From NCBI GenBank assembly GCA_001600635.1, contig BCKL01000007.1, positions 892,303-956,302 on the forward strand: a DNA stretch of 64,000 nucleotides, written 5' to 3'. The first letter of the stretch is position 1, and each line of letters begins with the position of its first letter. The DNA comes from Leucosporidium creatinivorum. Its lineage: Eukaryota > Basidiomycota > Microbotryomycetes > Leucosporidiales > Leucosporidiaceae. A model generated the notes under the pieces. That model did no database searches, was not told the origin of the DNA, and saw only the letters and a list, made by a program, of their open reading frames with translations. Made by a program: the position numbers and the translations under genes. Positions 22,314 to 33,207 of this stretch are shown piece after piece.

Positions 22314-23292
22314 ATGGCTTCCTTAGCAGAACAGATCGCTTCCCTGTTACCCAACGGCCTCGGCGCACGCGGAGACGAGGAGCGCAACCCTCTGACTTAT
22401 CCGGCTCGCTCGCTGCACGTCTTGCTTGCGACCAGCGGCAGCGTAGCTAGTATCAAGGCTCCGTTGATCGTTCGGGAGCTGCTCAAGGTATGTCTTCGCT
22501 CTCCTTCGCCTTGAAACCCAGCTCACAAGCCTCCCGCCCACAGTACGAGCAGGTCGAAGTTCAAGTCGTTGCGACCAAGTCTTCCTTGCACTTCTTTGAC
22601 TGGAAGGCTATGGAGGAGGAACATGGTGGTCGAGTGAAGGTGTGGACCGACGCAGAAGAGTGGGAGGTGAGTAGAGACGTTGGAGGGCACCTTCGGCTTT
22701 GGCGCTGACTGTTCCTCTTCGATTCACTGCAGGGCTGGTCCAAGATCGGTGATCCCATCTTGCACATCGAGGTGAGCTCTACTGCTCAGCTCACTCGGCC
22801 GACTCCTAGCTCACCCATTCGCTCTTCCTCCAGCTCCGCCGATGGGCCGACATCGTGCTCGTCGCTCCTTGCTCAGCCAACACGCTCGCCAAGATCACAC
22901 ACGGCATCTGCGACAACATTCTAGTGAGCCGTTCCCCCTCTTCAGCTTCCCCGTCATCCTACTGATCCGTTACCCGCCCGAAAAGACCTCCCTTCTTCGC
23001 GCCCTACCGACCTTCGTCCCCGTCCTCCTTTTCCCCGCCATGAACACGCACATGTACTCGCATCCTCTCACCGCCAAGCAACTCAAGTCCGTCACCGAGG
23101 AGCTAGGCTACGAGGTCCATGGCCCTATCGCAAAGACTCTCGCTTGTGGAGATATTGGTGAGCGCCGAGAAGGATTTGTGCGCTTCGAATACCGCTCGCT
23201 GACCCTTCACGACAATAGGAGTGGGAGCTATGACCGAGTGGAGTGAGATTGTCAAGCTGGTGGTGGACAAGTACGACCTCAAGGCAAAGTGA
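22314..23292 (+). CDS. CAB3: phosphopantothenoylcysteine decarboxylase (Hal3/Cab3 family flavoprotein)
   Basis: Six exons (22314-22487, 22544-22666, 22733-22771, 22834-22923, 22986-23157, 23219-23292) encode 223 residues. The HFCD flavoprotein fold is evident: VLLATSGSVASIKAPLIVRE at the start, the catalytic His in PILHIELRRWADIVLVAP, then CSANTLAKITHGICDNIL, PAMNTHMYSHPLT (substrate-binding PxMNxxM clamp) and LACGDIGVGAM with the active-site Cys. The enzyme decarboxylates 4'-phospho-N-pantothenoylcysteine in coenzyme A synthesis, as an FMN trimer. In budding yeast the residues are split between Cab3, Hal3 and Vhs3. Here one subunit carries His, Asn and Cys, so a homotrimer should work. It lacks the long acidic tail of yeast Hal3/Vhs3. 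Gene symbol by family analogy. Confidence 0.94.
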
Positions 23293-24167
23293 GGGAGGCA
23301 AGGTGAGCTCAGCGATGGCTTCTTCCAGCCGTGAGCTCGCGCCGATCGTTGGTGCTGCAGACGGAGCGAGTCGGCAGGACCGATATCGGGCTGTACTATT
23401 GCTTTGGGTGTGTTCCGCGTGTGGCCCCTGGCGCGACTCGGACACGCCGCCGAGTTCGGCGCACGGCTGGCAGCGAAGGCAGCTAGATAATCGCGTGGAC
23501 GTCGCATCGTGTCGTATGGTGAGTTTGAGCAACTTCTCTCTCACCCTCTCAATTTAAGGGACGCGCCGGCTGATACCTTTGTCTGCAGGCTACAGAACCT
23601 CGGTCTCTCAGGAGGGAGCGCCGAAGCTCTTCTCGATGGATGAAACCCGGTCAGTGGAAATGCGCTGTAGGAGTCAGTGGCTTCGCGTTCACAGTGTAAC
23701 TAAGACTGGACATCCGCACACAGCTGAACAACTCAGTCGACGGGGCGATGCCAAGCGAGAGCTAGATGACCCTGCGACGGCTTCGCCGAGCTACTCTGTA
23801 CATGACTGAAGAGAACGAGGCAAGCGAGTTGTAGCTCTCCAAGACTCTGAGTAACCACTCTGTAGCCTTAGCGTCATCTTGAGTGACACCCTACTCATCA
23901 GAGCCCGACCCAGAGAATCGGAGCCATCTCTCCTCGTGACTTTCGCAGAGCGAAGCCTCCTCCCCTCCGACTCGAACCACATCGCGACACAGCTCGACTC
24001 GCTCGCTTGCGACTCGCCTACAACCTCCGAGTATTCGCTTCTACACCCAAGTCGCTCCTACCTAGTTCCCTACACCTCCCCGTCGCCCTTCACAACAAAC
24101 GGACGCCCGCTTCGTTTCGCTCTCGCTCCCGCGCTCATCGCTCAGGTTCACTAGGGCGTAGGGAGGG
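23293..24167. other. intergenic region upstream of the lipase gene
   Basis: This 875-nt stretch shows no recognisable gene on either strand. The part nearest the lipase ATG (about 23990-24150) is rich in CT and CCTC runs, as in fungal promoters and leaders. Short open frames here lack motifs and splice structure. Confidence 0.55.
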
Positions 24168-27100
24168 ATGTCGGACGTCGTGAGCTGTCGACCAGCCGTG
24201 CTGGCTCAATCGCTGGTCCTCTCCCGCCTCGCTACAGGTGAGCTCCGCTCCCCTCTGATCGTCTGGCTTGCTCGGGTGTGGTGAGGGTAGAGCCGTCGCC
24301 TCCACAAGGCTACAGGAGAGTAGTGCTGACGGCGTTTCTTCTGCGCTACAGGTCCACCGCTGCTGCCCTCTACCCTCGCATCCCTCATCTCGGCCCTCTC
24401 CATCGCCGCTCGCATCTCGATACGCTCGGCAGGTAAGCTTCCGCGAGCTGGCGAGTGGAAGCGTGTCATCGCTGAGGCGTGAAGCGATTCGCTCACTCTT
24501 TGTCTCTCAGGGCTCTTCGTGGAGCAGATCTTGGAGAGTCTCCGTCTCGGAACCATCGTCGGGATGGGGATAACGCGACGGGCGTTGATTGCAGCAGTGG
24601 GGAGTGCTAGGACCATGCACTACGTCGCCCGAGGTCTCGACTTTTCGGGCAAGGATCAGTATGGCAATCCAACGAGGTGAGCTTTCTTCAGCGTGTTTCG
24701 AGAAAGGAGGGGCCCCTGCTGACCGAGATGCGCGTGCTTTGCAGTCCTGGAGGCCTCTACCTCTCTGTGCTGGATCACTACACGAACGTCGGCGTTTACG
24801 TTGTACGTGAACGCGCTTTATCGACGAGGAGGAGGACTGGAAAGCTGACCCTCGCGTCGAGCAGATCACCCACGTCTTCACCCTCGCCGAGCTCTTCTCG
24901 ATGGCCGGCCTCTCCCTCACCACCTCGGTTTCTTCGCTCGGCTTCACCGCCGCCGAAGAATCCGTCAGGATCGTCGATGGCCTGCTCGGCTCGGGCGAAT
25001 CGTCGCGCGCGCTCTCCTCCATCATCTCCCTCGTCCGCAAAGAGCTCGCCGACGACCCAGCATTCCACGCCATCTCTTCTCAAGGCGTCATTGCTACCTT
25101 CAGCGCTCTCACCAAGGTACGTTGTCGCCCCTCGAGTCTCTCCTCGCCGAGCTAATCCGTCTCCCACAGGCCCTCACCTGCTTCGTTTGTCTTCAAGCGG
25201 CGACTACCAAGCGGACAGCCAAGGAGATGAAGATGCGAGTCGTATACGATTGCACCGTCGTCGAGGAGGGTCAAGCAACGCTCATGAACGAGGGGGAGGC
25301 GGTTCCCGCCATGCGCCATTCGCGAGCGCCGAGCTCCGACTTGCTCGTGGGGAACCTCCGTGACGAGTACGATGCTCAAGGAGGCTTCAGTCCTCGCTTC
25401 GGACGCAGTCGCCAGACCTCAGTCAACCCCAACGGCGACGAAATGGAGCAGGAGGACGTCGACGAGCAGGAGCAAACGGGAATCGTACGTGAGCTCACCG
25501 AGCTCTGTGGCGGTGAGGCTGGATCAGAGGACGAAGAGGAGCTTCCCGAGGAGGTCAAGCAAGCGCTGCGCGACCTCCAAGCCGGAGCAGAGGGCAAGAG
25601 GCTCGTCTCTTGCAGCCTCGGGACTCAGTACGAGATCGAAATCTCCGAGACGACGACGACGACGACCACCGTCGTTCGCACCACCGACTCCCTCAACCCT
25701 ACCTCGTCGACACACGAGCTCGACGGTCCGACAACACGCACCATCTCCCGAGGGACTCGGACGCGCCCAGCTTCGATCTTGCCGCTGGCGGAGCTTGGCG
25801 ATGGGCTGAGAGAGGAGGATGATTGGATCGAGCTCGGCGCCGGATCAGGTGGACAGAATGGCGGAGAGGATGATGAGGATCTGGAGATGATTCCCAGCGA
25901 GGTCAATGGGCAGAAGGGGTTGGCGGCGAGGGTCAGGCAGGATACGCTGGGCAACCCGGAGGAGAGTCAGCAGCGACTACAGGTGAGTTATACTCCTCTC
26001 GGTATCATAGACGAAGCTAACCTAGCGCTCGACAGGTCGTTCTTCGCACCATGACCCAGAAGATTACGAAGAGGACTCGCACGCTTCGCCGAGCGGGGAC
26101 CGTTTCTGGCTCCGCTACGCCTACCCCCGACACCACTCCCAAAGCGCACAAGCGAGAAGCTCAGTGGCCCGATTCTTCCACCGACGCCGTCGACTCGGCA
26201 GCACCTTCAACGTCCCCTACGCGCGAGAAGGGCAAGGGAGTCTTCCGCGCCCTCAAGGCTCTCAAGAAGTCGACCGTCACCGACACGAGCTCCTTCCTTC
26301 CTGGTCGCTCGAACCGAGGCCGTTCTCTTCCTACCTCCCGAGTCAGCAGCCCGCCCCAGACACCCGCTTCCTTCGTCGATCTCTCACCTCCCTCCTCGCC
26401 CGAGCTGTCGCCCTCCACCCCACTCGCCTTCCAAGCGCACTCCCGTCAAACGTCATCCTCTTCCACCATCTCCGAGTTCCACGTCCACAATCGTCGCCCT
26501 TCGCATGCCCCCGAACCTCTCTCGGCGATGACTCCCACCCCTTCCACTACCTCGGCCGTCCCTCCCCACCTCCGGCACGCCTCTTCCTTCCAATCGATAC
26601 GCTCCTCCTTCATTACCACTTGCAAGCACACGACATCTACCCCGACGGAGGAGCCCGAGCCGAAGCTCAGCAACTTTCCGCAGCGACATACCGTCGAAAA
26701 CCTGCAGCGCTTCATGCGCTACTCGAGCGCTGCGTATGGGCAGGCTTTCATGAGGATACTGAGGTTGGGCGCGAGTCGAGGTGGTGACTTCACATTCCCG
26801 AACACAAGGTCTCGTGAGTGCAGGCTTCTTCTCTGCCGCGGCGCCGACTTGTCGAAGGCTAACCTCGACTCGCGCTCGTAGCCGCCAACAACCACGCCTT
26901 CGCCCACCATGTCGGTATCAAGGTCGACGACATCCTTCTCGACACTTACACCGACAACGGCGTCGGCAGCTTCGACAACGAGAAGCTCTCGCCAGTGAGC
27001 GACCTCGTCGTTCGAGACCTCCCTTCGTCGACTCTCGCTGAACTCTCCGCTCTTCTCTCGCTTCTCACAGGTCGTCGCCTACGTCGCTGTCGACCACGAG

Positions 27101-28570
27101 GCTGCCGCCATCGTCCTCAGCTGTCGAGGATCGCTGGGCCTTTCGGACATCCTCGTTGATCTGATCTGCGACTATGAGACCATCCACGTTCCCGACGGCG
27201 ATCCTATGGAGCACTACTACGTCCATTCTGGTGAGTCGAATGTGTCCCCCGTCGTGCAAGCTCGAGCCTGACTAAACTTCGGCAGGCATGTGGCACTCGG
27301 CCTGCAAAATGCAGCGAGGGACGGTGCACGACACGATTCGGCAGGCGCTCATCCAGTATCCTCGTTACGGTCTCGTCATTTGCGGTCACAGGTGAGTCGC
27401 TGTTTTTTCATCTCGAGAGCGACCGAGCCGAGCTGATCTGTTCCCCTTCTACAGCCTCGGTGGCGGGGTCGCTGCGTAAGGGTCGCGAGCTGCTTCTCCG
27501 TGTGCGCAACTAGCTGATTCTACATCCCTACAGACTCCTCTCCATCCTCTGGGCATGCCCCGTCTCGACCTTTGAGCGCGATCTTCCAGCAGCGCCTCAC
27601 TGGGATCAAGCGCACAACCATGCGCCTCTCCTCACTCCCTTCGTCACTTCCTTCGCATCCGGCCTTCCCGCTGGACTACCCATCTCCTGCTTCGCGTACG
27701 GTCCTCCCTGCGTTGCCTCGGTCGACCTTCAGCGCTACTGCCGAGGCCTGGTCACCTCCACCGTCGCCAACAACGATATCGTCCCTACGCTCTCCCTCGG
27801 CACGCTGAGGGATCTCAAGACGATGGCGATGAATCTGCACGAGGAGGGGAACGGAACGACGCAGGAGGTTATCGGTCGAGTGGTCGGGCTGTGGCAGGAG
27901 AAGGTCCGAGGCCAGAGGGGAGCCAACACGACGCCGCAATCGCTCTACGATGTGAGCGAGGAGGCGCGGATGGTCGCCATGTCGACAGCAGAGATTGCCG
28001 CCGGTCGAGGAAGCAACAAGGCGCTCGATCCGGCCTACACCGACCCTTTCCTCTCTCAACCCGAGCTCTCGGAGGAACTCGTCGTCAACGACTATCTCTG
28101 GTCGGTCATGAGGACGCTCAGGGCGAGTAATGTCAACGACAAGCTGTACCCTCCTGGTGAGTCGTATCCTCGGTCTGCTTCTCGCGTCGCCAAGCTGACA
28201 TCCCCTCTCTCCGCAGGCGACGTGAGCTTCGGTCGTCGCTCCTCAGTTCGCATCAATCAGCTGACGCTCGCCTCTTCTACCAGAACCTCGTCGTCGAAAG
28301 CTACACCGTCTTCGTCTCCTCCGAATCGAGCAGCGGCCAGTACTCGAGGAGGGAGGGGTCGAGGATCATCCTTCGTGCTTGTGACGACGTTGAGAAGCGG
28401 TTTGGAGAGCCCATCTTTGGCAAGAGTCGTATGTCGAGTCTTCTTCCTGCCCTTTCCCCCTTCGGTGACTCCGCTGACTCTCGCCTTCGCTCTCGACAGT
28501 CTTCCTCGACCACTCGCCGTCAACGCTGGAAGCGAACCTCGACCTGCTTGCCAAAGCTGTACTCGGTTGA
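24168..28570 (+). CDS. class 3 lipase, sn1-specific diacylglycerol lipase-like
   Basis: The start is MSDVVSCRPAVLAQSLVLSR at 24168 and the stop TGA at 28568-28570, with about a dozen introns. The N-terminus has hydrophobic helices (LASLISALSIAARISIRSAG and following), as in membrane-bound DAG lipases. A 450-residue disordered, Ser/Thr/acidic-rich insert (about 25200-26650) precedes the catalytic part. The lipase core includes VAYVAVDHEAAAIVLSCRGS, LVDLICDYETI and the nucleophile elbow LVICGHSLGGGVAALLS, with NNDIVPTLSLG supplying the likely catalytic Asp. The elbow is split by introns. GHS ends one exon, and a 21-nt exon (27455-27475) encodes LGGGVAA. It probably hydrolyses diacylglycerol or other acyl lipids at a membrane. 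The substrate assignment comes from domain architecture, not proof. Confidence 0.9.
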
Positions 28571-29793
28571 CACATCTATACTTCTACCCTCTTGTAGGCA
28601 CTCTTGCTTTCTTCGTATTGTCGTGCCATCCCTGCAACCTCTCATACTACCCCACCTTCGCGACGATGCCGAACCGGTGAGAGCTCCTGCTCGGCGCGAG
28701 TTCGGTTCAGAGAGAAGCAACCTGCCAAGGCTCGACTCGACTCGATGCGCACGTTGGAATCTCGGCGATGACTATGTGCATCGGATCATGTGCAGCAGAA
28801 AGCCAGCGGGTCAAGGTGGGAGGAGCTCGGCGATTCGTCTGGCAGCGAAGCTCGCCTGTCTTCACGGCTCGCTTCACAGCTCGCATCCATCAAGACCGAC
28901 GCACGAGTCGTTGATGAAAGGGTGATCCCAGGAATGACAGGGTGCATTGAAAGAGGCCACACGCCGAGCTGCTTCCGACGAGCAGCCCCATTGAGAGGCT
29001 TGCTGGGAATCCAGCCCTCCTCGGTCTTTTGTAGTCGAAGGGCACAGGCAGGATGTTTGCAGGGGCAACGAGACGAGTTGCACAAGATAGCACTGTCCTA
29101 GAGCAGGAAAGAGCCTGCTTCCGTGCAGCTTCAAGCGAAGCAGGCCCTGCCCTCAACATTCCGAGCTGGGGATAGCCGAAGTGGTCGCTCGCCGAGGTTG
29201 AGTGATCGCCCTCTGCCCATGAAGGGTTGACTTGCTTGCTTGCCATGTTTGCTCGACCGAGCAGAGCTGTTCTCGTACAGATCATCGTGCTGGAGGGGAT
29301 GAACAACCGGAGAGGGGCTGTTGGCGCAGCCACGCCTTCTCAATCATACCTTAAATGCCTCTAGTTGCCGAATTGAGTCCGAGGCACCGACTGCTGCTCT
29401 CACTCTCCGCTCAAGTTGTTCTGGCCAGGCAAAAGGCCGATCTCGTCGACCTCGAAAGTCCTGCTGCACCAACGCGGCCTCTCTTTAGCACCTGCTCGCT
29501 CACCTCTTCACCACCAACCACAACAGCACCACCAGCGCGCGTTGCCCCGCCGTTACAAACCAGCCTCGAGCTTCACCAGCGCCGCCGAGCCTTCAAGTTC
29601 ATCCTCGCCAGCCTGTCCCACTTTCGGGCTCATCGAACAACAACCCGCTTTCCCAGGCTACAGGATAGACCACAGCTTCATCGGTCACCCTCCTTGAGCT
29701 ACTCGACTTCATCTCGCCTCGACTTCTCCCCTTCGCCAGCGGCTCGTTCAACCTCTCCCCGCTTCCCCTTTCGCCGGCTCAGCCTCTCCCACC
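28571..29793. other. 1.2-kb intergenic region upstream of the seven-helix membrane protein
   Basis: No recognised gene. Overlapping open frames of about 100 codons exist on both strands between 28786 and 29101 but show no motif. From about 29390 to 29790 the plus strand is strongly C/T-rich, consistent with a promoter and long leader of the downstream gene. Confidence 0.55.
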
Positions 29794-31202
29794 ATGGACC
29801 ACGATTCCGCTGTTTGGCCTGCAGACCAGGAGTACCTCCGACCGATCATGGCTACAGCGTTCCTCATTGTGATCCCCATGATGGCGGTCTTCGCCGTGCT
29901 GCGCTCTCCTTTGAGCTGGGAAAAGGCTCGTTCGATGAGCATCGTCAAGATCCTCGTCCTCTGCACCATGGTCGACTCGTGAGCGCTCATTTCCTCGTGT
30001 AGCTATCTCCCAGCAAGGCGCTAACAAGCTGTCCCTGCAGATTCATCTTCGTGTGGGCCTCGGCGATCCTGCTTTTCGGCGTTGGAACCTCCTTCTCGGG
30101 CGCTGCCTGCTCTGTCGCCATCATCTGGTGCATCGCCTTCTACGCCTCATCTAAAGTCTTCATCTACCGTGAGTATGTCTCTTCTGGTGCCTCCTGCCGA
30201 GCTGATCTCTTGCTCAACAGTCTTCCTAATGGAGCGAGTCCACCTCGTCCATCAGTACACCGTCGCCGGTCGCCTCTCCCGCCTCAAGTCACCTTGGTAC
30301 AGGGCGAGCTCCGTCTTCTTCATATTATGGCTAGGGGTCGTGGTCGTGATGACCATCGGAAGGATTGCAGAGCTGAGGGCGACGGACGGGTGAGTTACGA
30401 AGCCGAGCTGCGCCGAGCTTGGACTGACCCTCTCTTCTCTGTAGGGCATGTATCATCGGGCTCCGCCTCTACGCCACGGTCCCTATGCTAGTCGTCGACG
30501 CTATGGTCAACATCTTCTTGACGACAGCTTTCCTCGTCCCCATCTGGCGGTCGAGATTCCCCAAGGCGCGCCGACTCGCTCGCAACTCCTGCATCGCCGC
30601 CGTGGCCGCCCTCGTCACCTCGTTCGCCAACATTGTCGTTCTGAGCGTTCAGCATGGCCAGTGAGTACTCCCTTCGCCTGCTGTTGCACTATGCTGACCT
30701 CGGCGTTCCCCTTTCCAGCCAACTGTCCTTCGTCTGCTTGGCCAGCTGCGGCATCGATGTCGTCGTCAACTCTGGCATCATCTTTGCCATTACTCGCGGC
30801 GACCGAGAAGGAGGAGATTCGTCCGACATCACGTCGGTACAGCAGCAACAATCGCGCGGCGGCGACACCAAACGCCGAGGTTCGGCGTTCCCGGGCGTCT
30901 CCTCCTTCGCCGGCGGCGCCAACTCAGCCATCGGAATCAACCCCTTCACTCCTGGCGCCCCTTTCAGCGGCGTATCAGTCATCTCGGAGGTAGTGCAGTC
31001 GGAGGAGAAGCGCGAGGAGGATGCATACGTGCCGCTGAGGCAAGGCTGGCGCGGTTCGCAGTCGGGGACTATGCTCAGTCTACCGAGAGGTTCGCCTAAT
31101 ATCGAGGAGCTAGATGAGCTGCACAGGCTGGACTTCGTAGAGTTGGGCGACATGGAGGGCTCGGATCTCGACGATAAGAAGTTGGCGAACGAGAGGGTTT
31201 GA
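29794..31202 (+). CDS. seven-helix integral membrane protein of unknown function
   Basis: Five exons (exon 1 is 29794-29978) give a protein of about 380 residues. Seven hydrophobic segments can be marked: ATAFLIVIPMMAVFAVL, IFVWASAILLFGVG, CSVAIIWCIAFYASSKVFIY, FFILWLGVVVVMTIG, ATVPMLVVDAMVNIFLTTAF, IAAVAALVTSFANIVVLSV and FVCLASCGIDVVVNSGIIFA. About 130 hydrophilic residues follow (Ser/Gly/Glu-rich, last exon), presumably cytosolic. The topology is receptor-like, and similar uncharacterised seven-helix proteins are common in basidiomycetes. I see no motif of a named GPCR class, so a receptor role is only a guess. Confidence 0.85.
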
Positions 31203-31422
31203 GGCGAGGACGAGGGGACATTGTATCACTAGTAGACCCAGAACACCATTGTTGAGCCTTTTGAGTACCCCTAGAAACCTATACCATTTGCAAGCCTCAT
31301 TCGTGGACCTGTAGGCTTTCCTCGGCGATGAACTAGGCGCCGATCTCGAGAGCAGCGGATGTCAGGCTCTCCCTCCGCCGTGCACAGCTGCTGGTCACTT
31401 CGGTATACCTACACGTTTATGA

Positions 31423-32585
31423 TTACCGCCTCCGACTTGATCTCCTGCTCCTCGACCCGCGCCTTGACTCCCTCCGCTCACCTTCCTCCTTCGAATCCGA
31501 CGAGCTGTCACTCCCATAAGCTTCCTCCGCCTGACTCTGACTTCGAGAACCCCTCCGTGACCTGGAAGAAGAGCGATGCGAGCTCTTCCCCGTGCTGTAC
31601 TCTCTCCTCGGCTCCCTCTCCCTCTCCCTCCTCGGCTCCCGCTCTCGGTCCCTCTGCCTGCTCCGACTCCTCGAACCTGCCCTCGACGACCGATAGCTGT
31701 CGGATCGGCGCTTGGACATGCTGTACGATTCACTGCGGCTTCCTTTCCTGGTCGACTTGGAGGAGGAGGGGCGAGAGTAGCCGTCGTCGTAGGCGCGCTT
31801 GGAGAGCGAGGCGGAGGAGGTTCGGCGAGGTTTGTCGACGAGAGGGCGAGCGTCGTCTGGGAGGATTTCGGAGGTCGCGAGGGACGTCTTCTTCTGCTCC
31901 TCGGCGTAGTAGAGGCGACAGCTGATGAGCATCCAAGTGGCGAGGAGGGCGCCAAAGACTTCGACCTGCGAAACGCCGAGCCGAGTGGTCAGGTCGGCCG
32001 AGTTTGAAAATCACGGGGAACAACGCACGGGGACAGAGAAGTACATGAGTCTCTTATTGCTGAGGCATTGGGTGTCGATAGAAGCGCTGCAGGTGGGAAG
32101 TAAATCAGCTCGGCGCTCGGCGCTGCTCCATCCTCCGACATTCACCACGCGGCCTTGACACCTTCCATCGCACTAGAGCTCCAACACATGATACCTCCAC
32201 CAATCTCCCACGCAACCAGGAGGAAGACGATGAAGAACACGGCGAGAACAGCGATGCGGAGGCGCCGAGGTTTGCTAGCCGACCAGCCAGCGACACCGTA
32301 CAGCACACCACTGCCGATAGCAGCGGCCAGGAAGAGTAGTCCCAGACCTGTAGTTCAAGTGGTGAGCTTTGAGTCCCGCCTCGAGAGATATACAGCCGCA
32401 CCGAGGGAGACCATCTTGGCGTTGGCAAGGGTCGAGTCGAAGGAGGTCGACTCGGCGGCGAAGACTTCTGCTTGCGAATTGATCCACGAGTAGGTCCAGA
32501 AAGCTGCCATGCTACTGGCTAGCAGAGCAATAGCCGACACTAGAGACGCAGTCATCGCGAACCTGTGTTTGAGCGCGGTGAGCAT
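31423..32585 (-). CDS. four-helix membrane protein with Arg/Ser-rich tail (tetraspanin-like)
   Basis: The start ATG is at 32585 (MLTALKHRFAMTASLV) and the stop at 31423. Exon 1 is 32402-32585; its GTGCGG donor joins cleanly to give KMVSLGLGLLFLAAAIGSGV. There are four hydrophobic helices: MTASLVSAIALLASSMAAFW, LGLLFLAAAIGSGVLYGV, IAVLAVFFIVFLLVAWEIGG and VFGALLATWMLISC. Between helices 3 and 4 is a loop with Cys residues (MCWSSSAM, KAACASIDTQC), the general layout of fungal tetraspan proteins, but the CCG signature is not obvious. The last exon encodes about 150 residues dominated by Arg-Ser and Arg-Glu repeats, a strikingly basic tail that should face the cytosol. The gene is convergent with the seven-helix gene. 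Function unknown. Confidence 0.83.
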
Positions 32586-33207
32586 TGAAAGAGCGGAATG
32601 AAAAAAAGAGGGCTCGACTCGCGTTCGGAGGCTGCCTCCGCAGCATTGTCGCTGCTGGCTGCTGTTGTCGACCTCCATGACCAGCTGTTCGATTCGTTTC
32701 TCGGCAAGGACGCACTTTTGTTCGAAGACTGTCCGCGGAGGAGGGAGGGATCGAGCTCGGCGTTCGCAAGGGGCGGCTCGTCCGAGGCCGAATGAGCTTT
32801 GTATTACTACAACACGGGAAACAGCAGGATACAGCGTAGCTAATATAATCTCATCTAGAGATACAACGAGGTCAGCGACGTAGATGGTAGAGCGGCTTAA
32901 GACGAACCCACGCGACTACCTCACTTCGACCGGCGGCGCATTGAGAGGGATCTCGCCCCACGAGAACTTCTCCAACGCCCAGAGAGCCATCTCCTCTGCA
33001 CTCCTCTCCAAGCCCTTCTCTAAGTCGGCGTATGGGTCCTGGACCACGCTGCTAGTTGGCCTGGGAGCGCAACGCCGAGCGCCGAGGGCTCCGAAGTCTG
33101 AAGGCTGGTCGCTGGCAGAGCGGTTGCCTCTCGTTCGCGAGACAATTCGTTCTTGTTTGAATATGCATGCTAGTCCAATGTCCGTCCTGAGATCTACCCG
33201 CCTCTAG
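32586..33207. other. intergenic region with a coding-like minus-strand segment
   Basis: This stretch lies between the tetraspan gene start and the P450 stop. The minus strand from about 33195 to 32926 is open and very protein-like at its end (DPYADLEKGLERSAEEM, then FSWGEIPLNAPPVEVR and a TAG at 32926-32928). It has no ATG at its head and no assignable upstream exon. It is either the last exon of an unrecognised gene or a gene fragment. See the findings. Confidence 0.5.
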
